From Humulus lupulus (lineage: Eukaryota > Streptophyta > Magnoliopsida > Rosales > Cannabaceae), in contig NC_084796.1 of the NCBI RefSeq assembly GCF_963169125.1, positions 84,527,888-84,591,887 on the forward strand: a stretch of DNA of 64,000 nucleotides, written 5' to 3'. The notes under the pieces were generated by a model. The model did not search any database. It was not told the DNA's origin and saw only the letters and a list, made by a program, of their open reading frames with translations. A program made the translations under genes and the position numbers. Below are positions 10,420 to 21,500 of the stretch, piece by piece; the stretch's first letter is position 1; the number at the start of each line of letters is the position of its first letter.

Positions 10420-11571
10420 TGTAATGGCCCAACTACTCTAGACTTTTGGACCATTAACGAAAACTAAACATACTAATCCTTAATAAAACTTACATTGTGA
10501 AAATACCATAACTTTATTATGAAACTTGTAAAAATAAGAGTTACTTACATAAATTGTCAAGTAGGATATGGGATCCCATTGTTTTAAAAACAAAACATAA
10601 TTTAAAATAAAAAGGAGTTACATAACAAGTGCGGAAAATACATGCAAAACCATAAAAACAAGACTACATCCTCGAAAATCAAACTCTCGACTCCTTGAAT
10701 CCATTCATCAGCGATACACAATCCCCAAGCATCCACGAACCTTACCGCCACTATAGCTATTTTCCTGCACATATAAACAAAAAGGAATGAGCCTAATGCC
10801 CAGCAAGGAAAATCTACCACATAGTTCATATACATCAATTTCATAAGAAACATAAAAACATAACATAACATACATTGCACTTTTATCATACACATACTAT
10901 AATGGCCATTATTACTTGGGGTCCCATAGACTAAACAAGTCATATGCTCATGAGATTAATGGGGTCCTACTAGCTAAGCAGGTCATATGCCCATAATCTA
11001 TTTGGGGTCTTGTTAGTCATATGGGTCATATGCCCAAGCCTACAAACATACATATCATAACATAAGAAACATAAGATAACATATAAAACATATAACATAT
11101 GAATTTCTATCCTATTTTCCTTACCAAAATACCGGGATAAGAGGACAGTGGTGGGACTTTGGAACACTCCTAAGAACCATTTGAAAAAGAGTGAGTATAG
11201 TGAAGAAGAGAAATGAAAGGAATGCAAGGACTAAACCATTGAGAAAAATACTTACCAAAACCTTTTTGCTCAAGAACTTAGATTTCCTAACCAAAATAAA
11301 GATTAAGGATAGAGGGCTGGTAGAAGATTATGAGAACTTAAAGAAGATAAAACCAATGAACTAGAGTGTGGAAATACCTTGAAGACTTGTAAGACCAATC
11401 TAAAACTCGTACCAAAATACTATGAAACCTTACTTCCCCAAGTGTTTGATAAGCTTATGATGATCAAGCTTATGATTTCCCCACCCAAGTGTTTACACTC
11501 TCACACTCACCTAGCAACTTGCAGCCTCTGAACTTAGAGTAAAAGGTGAATAATGGCTGGGTACTAGGTCC

Positions 11572-11579
11572 TATTTATA
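11572..11579 (-). promoter_or_regulatory. TATA box of the minus-strand solo LTR
   Basis: TATAAATA on the minus strand. If still active it would drive antisense transcription through Tat-A gag. Confidence 0.5.
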
Positions 11580-11753
11580 GAGTTTAGGAATGAAATGATC
11601 TTAATTTAACTTAAATAAAAATAATGGCTTTTTAGGTGAAAATAATTTGAATAATCGTTCAGCAGAGGCTGAAGACTCGTTCAAAAAGGTGCTGGACTTA
11701 TCAAATGGTTGAATGGAAAACAAATTAAAAAACTTTCAAAATAAGCTGAAGGA

Positions 11754-11881
11754 GGCGATATATCGCCCCCTATAGGCGATATATCGCTTGGACCATTATG
11801 CCCGAGGCAAACGTGCATCGTTTCGTGTTTTCCGTATCTACGTGCTGCAATATATCGCCCCCTATAGCTGCGATATATCGG
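11754..11881. repeat. GCGATATATCGC palindrome cluster
   Basis: Two pairs of a 12-14 bp palindrome lie about 95 bp apart. The first pair is GGCGATATATCGCC (11754-11767) and GCGATATATCGC (11776-11787). The second is near-copies at about 11847-11858 and 11870-11881. Within each pair the members are joined by a CCCCTATAG-type spacer. They lie upstream of the minus-strand TATA box, within U3. Confidence 0.8.
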
Positions 11882-12333
11882 CATTCGCTGATTATTTAAA
11901 CACGAAATTACACATTTTTAGCTTAATTCAAATTGAGTAAACAGCCTTGACTAAGCCCTTAAACGTATTCAAAGCTGCTGACTGACCTTAGAGCATTCAA
12001 ACTTTACCCTTATTAAATTTAATCCTCAAAATACTTAATCCTTAATCACCCATTCATAACATGTGCTTAAAATCCTATTGGTTCTTATCTAAACCTTATA
12101 GTATAATAAATATTATCCTTAATATCAGCCACATTAGTCAAACCTTAGGTTAACATTAATATTCTTAAAGTATAGGTTAAACTTAGAAAATCTACAAGTA
12201 CTACTATGAGTGTCCAAATAATTCCCGGTCTGAACCAAAAATCCACAGTTATAAAGATAATACTATAAATACTATAATACTACTATCTAACTAGCTAAGT
12301 AAAGTTCTTGGACTCTACAGAAATCCTACATCA

Positions 12334-13096
12334 CGCCCCCGATCGTCCCAGGATCGGCCGTTACGCCCCTACACCTACACCCCTACGGTGTATGGTCCTG
12401 CCTCTTCAGGGTATGCCTCAGTCCAGTCCGCCCACTTTTTTGGATATGGAGCCGCACCGGCGGGTCACAGCGTTGCCCCCGTCGGGGCTCAGCAGTCGCA
12501 GGCAGGAGTAACAGAGGCAAGCGTAAACCCCTCCTGGGGGAAGAGATCTGGCAAAGGCCAAAATTGGCCTGAGTCGGCCAAGAAAGGAAAAAGGGGCTAC
12601 GAGCCCCAATATTTAGAACACACCAATCTGGTAGATACCAGGGAAAACATCTTCCTGCCCACAGAGAGGGCGGTTCACTACTGGAAGCCTAGCCCCATGT
12701 TCAAAGGGGGAAGAAATCCGAAGGATACCAACAAACGGTGCGCATACCATAAGGATGTGGGCCACACTACCGAAGAATGCCTGCAGCTCAAGGACGAGAT
12801 CGAGAATCTCATCAAGCTGGGGCATCTCCACCAGTGGGTCAGGATGCCCGTGGGAGTCCCAGGCCTGTCAGCAGGTCCCGGGCAACCCGCAGTTCAGGGT
12901 ACGTCCAGGGCATATCTGCCTCAGGGAGGATATGCGCAGGGTCTGACGGTGCAAACCCCCCATGGGGCCCTGGTCGTGCAAGCACTTGTCCTTGGAGTGC
13001 CTTATCCATCTGGGATGGCACCCCCATGCGTGGACGGACATGTGGCCACCATCTCGGGCGGACCTCACCTGGGAGGGCTGTCCAAGAATGATCAAA
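12334..13096 (+). pseudogene. gag: Tat-A gag, C-terminal part with zinc knuckle
   Basis: Downstream of the solo LTR the frame continues with a Gly/Ser/Gln-rich linker and a basic stretch (KRSGKGQ). A conserved block (TRENIFLPTERAVHYWKP) and a Tat-type zinc knuckle follow, CAYHKDVGHTTEEC (about 12739-12780), then LQLKDEIENLI. This nucleocapsid-like module binds the element's RNA. It ends in ISGGPHLGGLS, the usual join to protease in Tat elements. A frameshift near 13097 separates it from the protease frame. Confidence 0.82.
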
Positions 13097-13735
13097 AGCG
13101 TACCTAAGTGAGCTGGACCACAATTAGGAGGTGTGCGTCCTGGTCCAGGCCCCAGCTCAGCGCCCTAAGTTAATGAACCTCCCTATCACCTTCGCGGAGG
13201 AAGACGCCCGCAACGTCCATTTTCCGCACCATGACCCGCTGGTCATAGATCCGTAGATCACCAACAAGTTGGTATCCCGCGTGTTGGTAGATGACGGGAG
13301 CTCCGTCAACCTTTTGTTCAAGCCCGCCTTCACCACCATTGGCTTGACTGATGCGGATCTAGCATCGTGCCCGACTCAGATTTACAGCTTCAACGGAGAC
13401 ACACTACTCCCCATGGGGAAGATCCAGTTGCCCGTAACATTGGGGAGTGAGTTGCAGCACTCGTTCAAGTTCTGCACCTTCGTAGTGGTGGATTGCACCA
13501 CTGCGTACAATTTCATTTTTGGTTGGCCCGCATTGGTCGAGTTTGGGGCTATCACCTCCATCTGTCATCTTTGCATGAAGTTCCCTTGCGACAACGGAGG
13601 GGTGGGGACTGTCCGAGGAGATCAGAAGAGCGCCTGAAAGTGCTATCACGTGTCCGCCTGACCAATATACATGGTCCAGGACGAGCCCCTCGAGGACGTC
13701 GCTGACCTGGTTCCCCCCCCCCCCCCGACCTGCTG
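13097..13735 (+). pseudogene. Tat-A aspartic protease
   Basis: The frame reads AYLSELDHN, then ITFAEEDARNVHFPHHDPLV and the active site VLVDDGSSVNLLF with the Asp codon at 13290. It goes on to the FIFGWPALVEFG segment, equivalent to the conserved (L)GRPAL of the family, and GVGTVRGDQ. The protease would cut the Gag-Pol polyprotein in the particle. In-frame stops occur at 13131 (TAG), 13254 (TAG) and 13635 (TGA). A 14-C run at 13713-13726 disrupts the join to RT. Confidence 0.82.
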
Positions 13736-14830
13736 TGAGAGTGATCCGGGAAGAAGATGACATAGACCCAAGGATAGGAGACGACTGTGTCCTGGAGCCC
13801 ATGGACGAGATTGAGGAGGTGTGCATTGTGACATCGATCCAGCCAGGGTCATCCAAGTTCGGAAAAATCTGCCGGCAGATGTTTGGGTCGCCATAATCAC
13901 CCAAGTTAAGGAGAACCAGGATATTCTGGCCTAATCTCACATGGATATGATGGGGATCGACCGCAACATCATTTGCCACGCATTGAGTATCGACCCGAAC
14001 GCGACCCCGGTCCGCCAAAAACGCAGGCCTTTGGGAACAGAGAGGGCCGAGGCCCTCAAGCTGGAAGTAGAGAAGTTGTCATCAATCAACTTCATATGCG
14101 AGGCTGTATACCCCATGTGGCTGGCCAACCCCGTTCTGGTGCTGAAACCGAACGGAGCAAGGAGAACGTGCATCGATTTCACGGATCTCAACAAAGCTTT
14201 TCCGAAGGATTGTTTCCCGCTCCCCAGGATCGACCAAATGGTGGATGCGATGCCCGGGTATGAGATCTTAAGCTTCATGGACATGTATTCCGGTTACAAT
14301 CAGATATCCATGCATGTGACAAATCAGGAACACACCAGTTTCCATACCGACAAGGGAATATACTGCTACATCGTCATGCCCTTCGGACGGAAAAACGTCG
14401 GGGCAACTTATCAAAGGCTCGTCAATCGAATGTTCTGGGCCTAGCTGGGGTGAAACATGGAAGTCTATATCGACGATATGCTTGTCAAGTCCAAGACGTC
14501 CGGGAAACATTCAGACGACCTGGCTGAAGCTTTCGCAGTCATTCGGAAGTATGAGATGAAGCTGAATCCCAAGAAATGTACTTTCTGCGTGGCTTCCGGG
14601 AAGTTCCTGGGCTTCATAGTGAGCTTCCGGGGAATAGAAGCCAATCCAGATAAGATCAAGGCACTGATTGATATGCCCTCTCCCCGGAAGCATAAGGACG
14701 TGCAAAGTCTGACTGGGCAGACAACCGCTTTAAGCCGTTTTGTCTCCAAGGCCACGGACAAGTGCATCCCGTTCTTCAACATCCTTCGAGGTAGCCAGCA
14801 GTTCGAATGGTCAGTCGAATGCGAAGAAGC
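13736..14830 (+). pseudogene. Tat-A reverse transcriptase
   Basis: From about 13926 the frame shows a start typical of Tat RT (MDMMGIDRNIICHAL), then fingers and palm motifs RTCIDFTDLNKAFPKD, PLPRIDQMVD, FMDMYSGYNQI and VMPFGRKNVGATYQRLVN. The catalytic YIDDM is at 14466-14480 and the thumb is KCTFCVASGKFLGFIVS. Two stops (TAG 14442, TGA 14451) lie just before YIDD, where CAG and CGA would be expected. The region 13736-13925 is the degraded protease-RT linker. Confidence 0.87.
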
Positions 14831-15260
14831 TTTTCAAAAACTGACAGAGCACCTGGCCCAAGCGCCGATCCTAGCAAAGTCGGTGGACGGGGAGCCTCTG
14901 TACCTCTATCTGGCAGTGACCGAGCACGCGATCAGCGCTGCATTGGTACGGGACGAGGAAAGGACCTAGCTCTCGGTGTACTACTTGAGTAAATGATTGT
15001 TGGGCGTTGAATCTTGGTATCCACTAATCGAAAAGCTGCCTTTTTCTTGCTAATGGCGTCCCAGAAACTCCGGCCTTCATCCAGGCCCACGCCATAAAAG
15101 TCCTGACCAACGACCCCCTACGGCAAGTGTTACAGAAGCCTGAGTCATTGGGAAGACTCCTAAAGTGGGCCATGGAACTAAGTCAGTTCGATATAGCCTA
15201 CATTCCTAGAGTATCCATCAAGGGGCAAGCCCTAGCCGATTTCATCATGGAGTGTTCCGG
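14831..15260 (+). pseudogene. Tat-A first RNase H (degraded)
   Basis: This follows the RT thumb: FQKLTEHLAQAPILAKSVDGEPLYLYLAVTE-type sequence, then VRDEERT and a TAG at 14967. A region with stops and frameshifts (14970-15126) precedes the tail VLQKPESLGRLLKWAMELSQFDI and QALADFIMEC in a shifted frame. The first Asp expected in the YLAV region is not apparent; Tat elements commonly carry a decayed version of this domain. Confidence 0.7.
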
Positions 15261-15300
15261 GATATCCCAGGAAGATGATCCCGAGGCTCCCGCAGCGCCC

Positions 15301-15705
15301 GTATGGAAGGTCTTCGTGGACGGGGCCTCGAATGAGAACGGGGTCGGGGCCGGGATCATCTTGGTATCACCACAGAGAAACCAATTGCAAAACGCCCTGC
15401 ATTTCGAGTTCAAGGCATCGAGCAACGAAGCTGAGCACGAAGTTGTGCTAGCCGGGCTGCACCTGGCCCGGGAAGTAGGGGCCACGAACCTGGAGATCTA
15501 CAGCGATTCCCAGTTGGTCGTCAGGAAAATCTCAGGGGAGTATCAAACCAAAGGGGAGAGGATGGCGAATTATGTGACTCAGATGAGAGAGACGCTACAG
15601 GCATTCAAAAAGCACTCCATCCGACAGATCCCTAGAGAGCAAAATGTGTTCGCGGACACACTAGCAAAGCTGGCCATCGATGCCGAAGCAGAACTGGCCG
15701 GGCTA
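15301..15705 (+). pseudogene. Tat-A second (archaeal-type) RNase H
   Basis: A second RNase H fold directly follows the first: KVFVDGASNENGVGAGIIL with Asp at 15319, SSNEAEHEVVLAGLHLA with the Glu, EIYSDSQLVV with Asp at 15505, and a closing NVFADTLAKLA. The four acidic positions are present and the segment is open. This additional RNase H between the first and integrase is a hallmark of the Tat lineage, described as an archaeal-like RNase H acquired by these elements. It sits in an open frame from 15127 to 16041. Confidence 0.85.
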
Positions 15706-17003
15706 GTCCCCATCAACCATCTCCCCATCCCAAGCATCCGAGCCCCCGCAGTCAACTCCATTGACCACTCCACTTCCTGGATGGGACCTCTTATTTGCTA
15801 TCTGACAACCGGTGAGATGCCAGCAGACAGGGCCGCGGCCAGGAAGCTTCAATACCAGGTCCAGCAATATGTCATGATGGATGGAAAACTCTATCACTGG
15901 GGATTGTCCACGCCTTACCTCAGGTGTGTGTCCAGGACAGAACTAAGCGCCATCATGCCTGAAGTGCACGAAGGCTTTTGCGGAGATCATATAGCCGGGC
16001 CCAGTCTGTCCAAAAAGATTCTGCGCCAAGGATACTTCTAACCGACCATGAAGAAAGATTGTATCGAATACGTCCGCAAGTGTGAACAATGCCAAAGACA
16101 CTCGAAGGTCCCGTAGGCCCCACCAACAGAGATAACCTTGATGACTAGCCCCTGGCCTTTCGTGGTGTGGGGGATCGATCTGGTAGGATCGCGAAAGGAG
16201 GAGTGAAATACGCCATCATTGCCGTGGGCTACTATACCAAGTGGGTTGAGGCGGAGCCCATGAATGCGATCACTTCGAAGAAGGCCGTGGATTTCATCAT
16301 CAACAATATAGTGTGTCAGTACGGCCTACCCTAAAAAATTGTATCCGATAACGGGAAGCAGTTCGACAGTATCCACTTCACTTATTTCTGTGAAAGGCAG
16401 GGCATCGTCAAAAGCTTCTCCGTGGTCGCTAGGCCCCAAGCTAACGGGCAAGCAGAAGCCGTCAACAAAATCTTGGAAGGGACTCTAAAGAAAAAACTCC
16501 AGGCCTGCAAGAGCAAATGGCCCGAAGAGCCGCCCCGCGTATTGTGGGCTTACCGGACCACTGAGAGGACTTCCACCGGGCACACTCCTTAGTCCATGGT
16601 CTATCGATGCGAAGCCGTCATCCCCATCGAGACGACCATCCAGTCTCACAAAAGAGACACGTATGATCCCGCCCAGAACCACGCCTTACTCCAGGAATCA
16701 CTAGACCTCATCGAGGAGATCCAAAAGGAGTCACAAGTGCAGCTGAAGATGTACCAAGGCAAGATCGCACGGCATTTCAACTCAAAAGTAAAAAGCTGAA
16801 AGTTCGAAACTGGCGACTTAGTCCTACGAAGAGTCTTCCCTGCTACTCAAGATCCAGGAGTAGGGGTTCTGGGCCCAAATTGGGAAGGGTCGTACGAGAT
16901 CCAACATGAAGTGTGCCCCGAGACGTACTGCTTGAAGAGGCTCGATGGCTTGGAAGTCCCAAGAGCCTGGAACGCGGAGCATCTCTGTAGTTACTATCAA
17001 TAG
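15706..17003 (+). pseudogene. Tat-A integrase
   Basis: The N-terminal zinc-binding region (HEGFCGDHIAG and CEQCQRH, about 15968-16095) is broken by a TAA at 16039. The core keeps all three catalytic positions: Asp at 16177 (GIDLVG), Asp at 16347 (SDNGKQF) and Glu at 16455 (NGQAEAVNK), with the last two 36 codons apart. However, a frameshift near 16190 separates the first Asp from the rest, and there are stops at 16332 (TAA) and 16590 (TAG). The C-terminal part (GDLVLRRV, LGPNWEGSYEI) ends at 17003. There is no chromodomain. Confidence 0.85.
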
Positions 17004-17199
17004 TCAAGAGAGCGTGTTCTAATTTTGCGCTTTCGTTGTAAATAATGTATGCCTGAGGGCGATCCCTCGAATAATAAAAATGGCGTGTGAAAAACACCAT
17101 AAAGAAACGTTATGAATTAATGAAAATCTTACTCAAGTGACCTCAGACCAGTCTCTGCTCACTTGTGGGGGGTATCCCAGGTATGAGCAAATATCAGGC
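17004..17199 (+). other. Untranslated spacer after Tat-A integrase
   Basis: No gene is seen. AATAATAAAA at about 17070-17080 could serve as a polyadenylation signal for a shortened sense RNA. The tandem array follows. Confidence 0.45.
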
Positions 17200-18240
17200 A
17201 AGGTGCAAGCCTAAGGCTAGTCCCAGCCCGGACCGACGGTGTCTGGGGGATACAAACCCCGTAGGACCAAGCCTAAGACTGGTCCCACCTTAGACAAGCG
17301 ATGTCCGGAGGTATAAATTAAAAGATGACCAAGCCTAAGGTTGGTCCTACCCCGGACGAACGATGTCCAGAGGTATAAATTAAAAGAGGAACAAGCCTAA
17401 GGCTGGTCCCACCCCGGACGAACGATGTCCGGGGGTATGAATTAAAAGAGGACCAAGCCTAAGGCTGGTCCCACCCCGGACGAACGATGTCCGGGGGTAT
17501 GAATTAAAAGAGGACCAAGCCTAAGGCTGGTCCCACCCCGGACGAACGATGTCTGGGGCTATGAATTAAATTAGGACCAAGCCTAAGGCTGGTCCCACCC
17601 CGGACGAACGATTTTTGGGGGTATGAATTAAAAGAGGACCAAGCCTAAGGCTGGTCCCACCCCGAACGAACGATGTCCTCGGGTATAAATTAAAAAATGA
17701 CCAAGCCTAAGGATGGTCCCACCTCGGACAAACGATGTCCGGGGGTATGAATTAAAAGAGGACCAAGCCTAAGGCTGGTCCCACCTCGGACGAGCGATGT
17801 CTTGGGGTATAAATTAAAAGAGGACCAAGCCTAAGGCTGGTCCCACCCCAGACGAGCGATGTCCGGGGGTATAAATTAAAAGAGGACCAAGCCTAAGGCT
17901 GGTCCCACCCTGGACGAACGATATCCGGGGGTATAAATTAAAAGAGGACCAAGCCTAAGGCTGGTCCCACCCCGGACGAACGATGTCCAGGGGTATGAAT
18001 TAAAAGAGGACCAAGCCTAACGCCGGTCCCACCCCAGACGAACGATTTCCGGGGGTATAAATTAAAAGAGGACCAAGCCTAAGGCTAGTTCTACCCCGGA
18101 CGAACAATGTCCTGGGGTATAAATTAAAAGAGGACCAAGCCTAAGGCTGGTCCCACCCCGGACGAACAATGTCCTGGGGTATAAATTAAAAAAGGACCAA
18201 GCCTAAGGTTGGTCCCACCCTGGACGAACGATGTCCGAGA
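17200..18240. repeat. Tandem array, 17 units of about 61 bp, hairpin-forming
   Basis: About 17 diverged units start with ACCAAGCCTAAGGCTGG and end with GTATRAATTAAAAGAGG, repeating every 59-64 bp. The consensus unit has two inverted repeats: AGCCT-A-AGGCT, and CCGGAC-gaacgat-GTCCGG (6-bp stem, 7-nt loop). Several units keep the second stem exactly; others have a wobble (GTCTGG) or a bulge (GTCCTGG). Each unit also has a TATAAATTAAA-like AT box. Tandem repeats between pol and the 3' LTR are known from Tat-type elements. Here the array lies between converging sense and antisense genes. Confidence 0.92.
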
Positions 18241-18562
18241 GAGAAGAGCATCCGGTATGACCCAGGGCAAGGTCGTGGCTCCCGGCTGGTAGAGTGAGGG
18301 AACTAGGTTTCACAGTAAACTATTTGAACCTCATTGGCCTGGGCCATCAGGTTTTTGAAGTTAAGACAGTGGGTCTAGTCCTGGCCATTGGAACCGGGAC
18401 CAAACTTTCAGAATCGGTCAGGCACGGTGATAAAAGGAAATTTCTATGTAAGCAATAACAAAAATAAGATAAACCAGAAAAAGCAATAAAAATTTTCTTG
18501 GATGCTAACGCGTCTGAAAAAGTTACAAAATTATAAAAAAGAGGCAAGGCGAAGATCTGGGG
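18241..18562. other. Spacer between array and antisense gene
   Basis: No sense gene. On the minus strand it follows the stop codon of the antisense gene and is T-rich (TTTTTTATAATTTTG, TTTTTATTGC), fitting a 3' untranslated region. Confidence 0.45.
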
Positions 18563-21500
18563 CTAGGCTTCATCCTCTAGAAGCTCCTCGTCTTCCTTCT
18601 CCTTAGCCTTGAATTCAGCCCTCTTCGATGCCAGATCGGGAAAGATCAGGAGGTTAATGCTCTTGTCCTTACGCCAAGCCATGTAGATGGCCTCCGCAAA
18701 AGTGATGTGCAGCAAATTGTCTGCCTGTTCCTTTCCGCGACGGGCCTGCTTGTGCGCTGTCATCTCCTCACGAAGAGAGTTGTCTAGCTCGCAGACCCAG
18801 ATCTCCAAGTTTCAGATCTTCTCTTAGTCTCGGACAGACTGAGCCTCAGTCGCCTCTAGAAGGGCTGTCCTCTCGTTTGCCTCAGTTTCTTTCCAAGACA
18901 AGGCCTCTTCAAGCTCGGCCTTGACTCGGTCGAACTCTACGCGGTCCGCGTCTGCCTGAGCAACCGCTTTGCTGAAAGTCTCCTGAACCTGGGCTGCCTC
19001 CATGGCCAGGGCCTCCTTCGCAGCCTCCCTCTGGTTCACGACTGCCTCCAGCTCCAGCTGGAGCGTCTCCATCTTCATGGGACAGCAGAGAAAGTCGGCA
19101 TTCCGATGGGACAGCAGAGCATCCTGGAACAAAGCAAAGTTAACAGGAATCCTTATAAACGAATAAAAAGAAGGAAGAAAAAGACAAAGTATACTTACTG
19201 CGGTGGCCTGATGGCGGAGAGCTTGGGAGATGAATAACATGTTCAGGTTGGCAATGGTGGCATACTGTTTGAGCTGGAGGTTAGACATGGTGCTCCTCAC
19301 CTGGTCCAGCAGGTCCGCCGTAAAAGGAGTCATGTCCTGCCCCAGCTTATGGCGAAAGCCCGTCTCGGTAGCTGGCCGATCCACGATTGGCTGGGGCGCG
19401 CTAAAGGCCACCGAGCGCTCCGCGAACTCAACCTTACGACGAATCGTCAGGGCCTTGTACGTCTCGTCCCTCTAGTCCCGACCACTCTCCCAGGTCCGGG
19501 AAATTAGCCGGGACTGCTCGTCCCACATGATGGCTTCCCCCTCCTCAGGTAGTGCCGAATGTATGGGGAGGGCCGGTAAGGCGGGAATCTCCTTCGCGGT
19601 GAGGCAACGTTCCCCTTGCGACTCACCAGCCGAGCCAACCCGCCTTGTCTGGGGCCTCTTCTTCCTGGTGTCAGCCTCTGCAGCTCCCTGATCCAAGGCC
19701 CTCTTCCCGGAACTCTGGCTTACTGCGGGTTCCGGCTCCAGATCGATGACCGGAGGTTGGGCAAGGTCGGGGAAGGCAGCCGGGTCCACGACCGTAACAG
19801 GGACCGCGACAAGCGCACCCTCGTTGGGTCGAGTTTCCGCCCGGGCGTCTCCTTGTTGAGGGATGGGTCCGCACCTGGCGCCTCTAGAGTCTTCCTGGCA
19901 GCCTTCTTGGCCACGACCTTGGCCGCCCTTATGGCCCGGGCCTCGAGGATTTGCCTCATTTTGTCCACGGGGGTAGACATGTCGGAGTCTCCTGAAATAA
20001 GCGCAAATAAAAAAAGAGTTAGTACAATTAAACAGAAAAACTGAAATCAGAATTAAGAGTGACCCAGGACGAACCCTCATCTAAGCCCTGGGCGTGACTC
20101 AACTCATCTAACACGAAAGAATAGACTCGGTCCCCCATGTCATCCAGGTTCAAGAAATTCCCATACTGAAGGAACCTGGACGAGAACATGAGAACTTCCG
20201 AGCCTATGGGGACGGGAGACGAAGGTCTCATCTCCCCGTCAGCCCCGAACGTGGGGCCTCGAAGTGCTAGCCTATCCCTAGCTAAGTCCCCAACTTGGGG
20301 AGCATAAGTTAAGAGCAAAGGTGAGTTACCTCGCCCTAATACGCTAGCCCCGAGGGTACCTGTGTTCGGCAAAGCCTCCTCGAAGAGGGCTTCCAGCTCC
20401 TCCGAAGCGGCCACCTCCGTCTGGGCCAAGTCCCTCTTCCGCTTGGCCGCGTCTGCTCGCACCGCAGTCTCCACCTCCGCGATATGCTCAATGGCCAGCT
20501 GCTCCATGATGGCGACAATCTTCTCGCACTGGATTCCCCGAAGGTTTGGGATGACGATAGTCTAGTGGGCCGCGAGCATTCCGACCAGTCGGAGGTTGTC
20601 CGTGTTGACGTAGCTCCCTACGTCCAGGTCCTCTGCGCTCAGCCCGGAGTAAAACCTCCTCCATTCCAGGATGAACTAGGTGAGGGGAGTCTGAGTAAAA
20701 GGTCTTTCCATCTGAAGCAACACGATGAGAAAAAGAAAAAAAAAGAGAAAGAGAAAACGACCAGCTAAGGGTCGGGGAAGCACTTACCCACTCGCTGGAA
20801 GTCCAGCAGCAGCGTGGGGTTCTTCTCCACGAGGAACCCAAACATCATGAACCAGTAATGTCGGACATCCAGGGGATACTTCTAGGAGCTTGTGGGAGCG
20901 GGGTAGCTACCTCGCGACTTCAACCTATAGAAGTTGTCCAAGGTTTTATCCTTGGCATTGACATGCGGTTCCATCTTGTAGAAATACAAGATCTCCACGG
21001 GGGTCGGCTCCGTGATCTCCTTCACTGCCTAGAAGACTCGCCATCACGCAAGCAGTCGGTAGGCTTGAGGCAGAAGCTGGAAGGGTGTGATTCCCACGTA
21101 GGTCAGGAACCGCACGAAGTAGTCTTGGAGTGGGAGTATGGCTCTCGCACTGATATGGCCAACGCTCCAGGCCCCGAACCCTTCTACGGACGTGTGCGCC
21201 TCCTCATCTATCCTGGCCAGACGGTTGTGGAAGAGTTCGAGAGTGGACTCTATGCCCAGGCGCTTCTCCAAGACGTACATCATCTGGTAGTTCTGGAAGA
21301 AATTTGGCACCGTGTCCATCTCCCATTAATTGCCTTTGGGGGTCCGGGACCCAGAGAGGATGATGGGGGCCCTGTTGACTTCCTCCTCCGAATGAAGGGT
21401 GACGCCCGTTGTCATGGTTGATGATCTGGGAGCAAATAAAAGAAACCAAGCAGTCAATACAAAAACCCAAGAAAGTCGGTTAAGGTACGGGGGGCCTCCT

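Larger units (their letters stand above)
10420..12333 (-). mobile_element. Solo LTR in Tat-A gag (minus strand)
   Basis: On the minus strand this runs from TGATGTAGGATTTC to GGGCCATTACA (1914 bp) and interrupts the gag reading. GGGATCCC at 10570-10577 lies about 150 bp from its 3' end, as in the other Tekay-like LTRs, and a minus-strand TATA box is at 11572-11579. It has no internal region, so it is a solo LTR or a truncated insertion. The flanking five bases (GCAAT, CGCCC) do not match, so no duplication is visible and the exact right edge (12330 or 12333) is uncertain. Small ORFs inside are not credible. Confidence 0.75.

Noticed and set aside
10415..12338. Target duplication for the minus-strand solo LTR in gag
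   Set aside because: GCAAT before and CGCCC (or TCACG) after do not match, so I do not claim a duplication.
13404..14018. Minus-strand ORF of 204 codons opposite protease/RT of Tat-A
   Set aside because: It overlaps recognisable sense protease and RT motifs, so it is a mirror frame.
17200..18240. CRISPR-like array
   Set aside because: The units are contiguous tandem copies without unique spacers, inside a retrotransposon of a plant genome.
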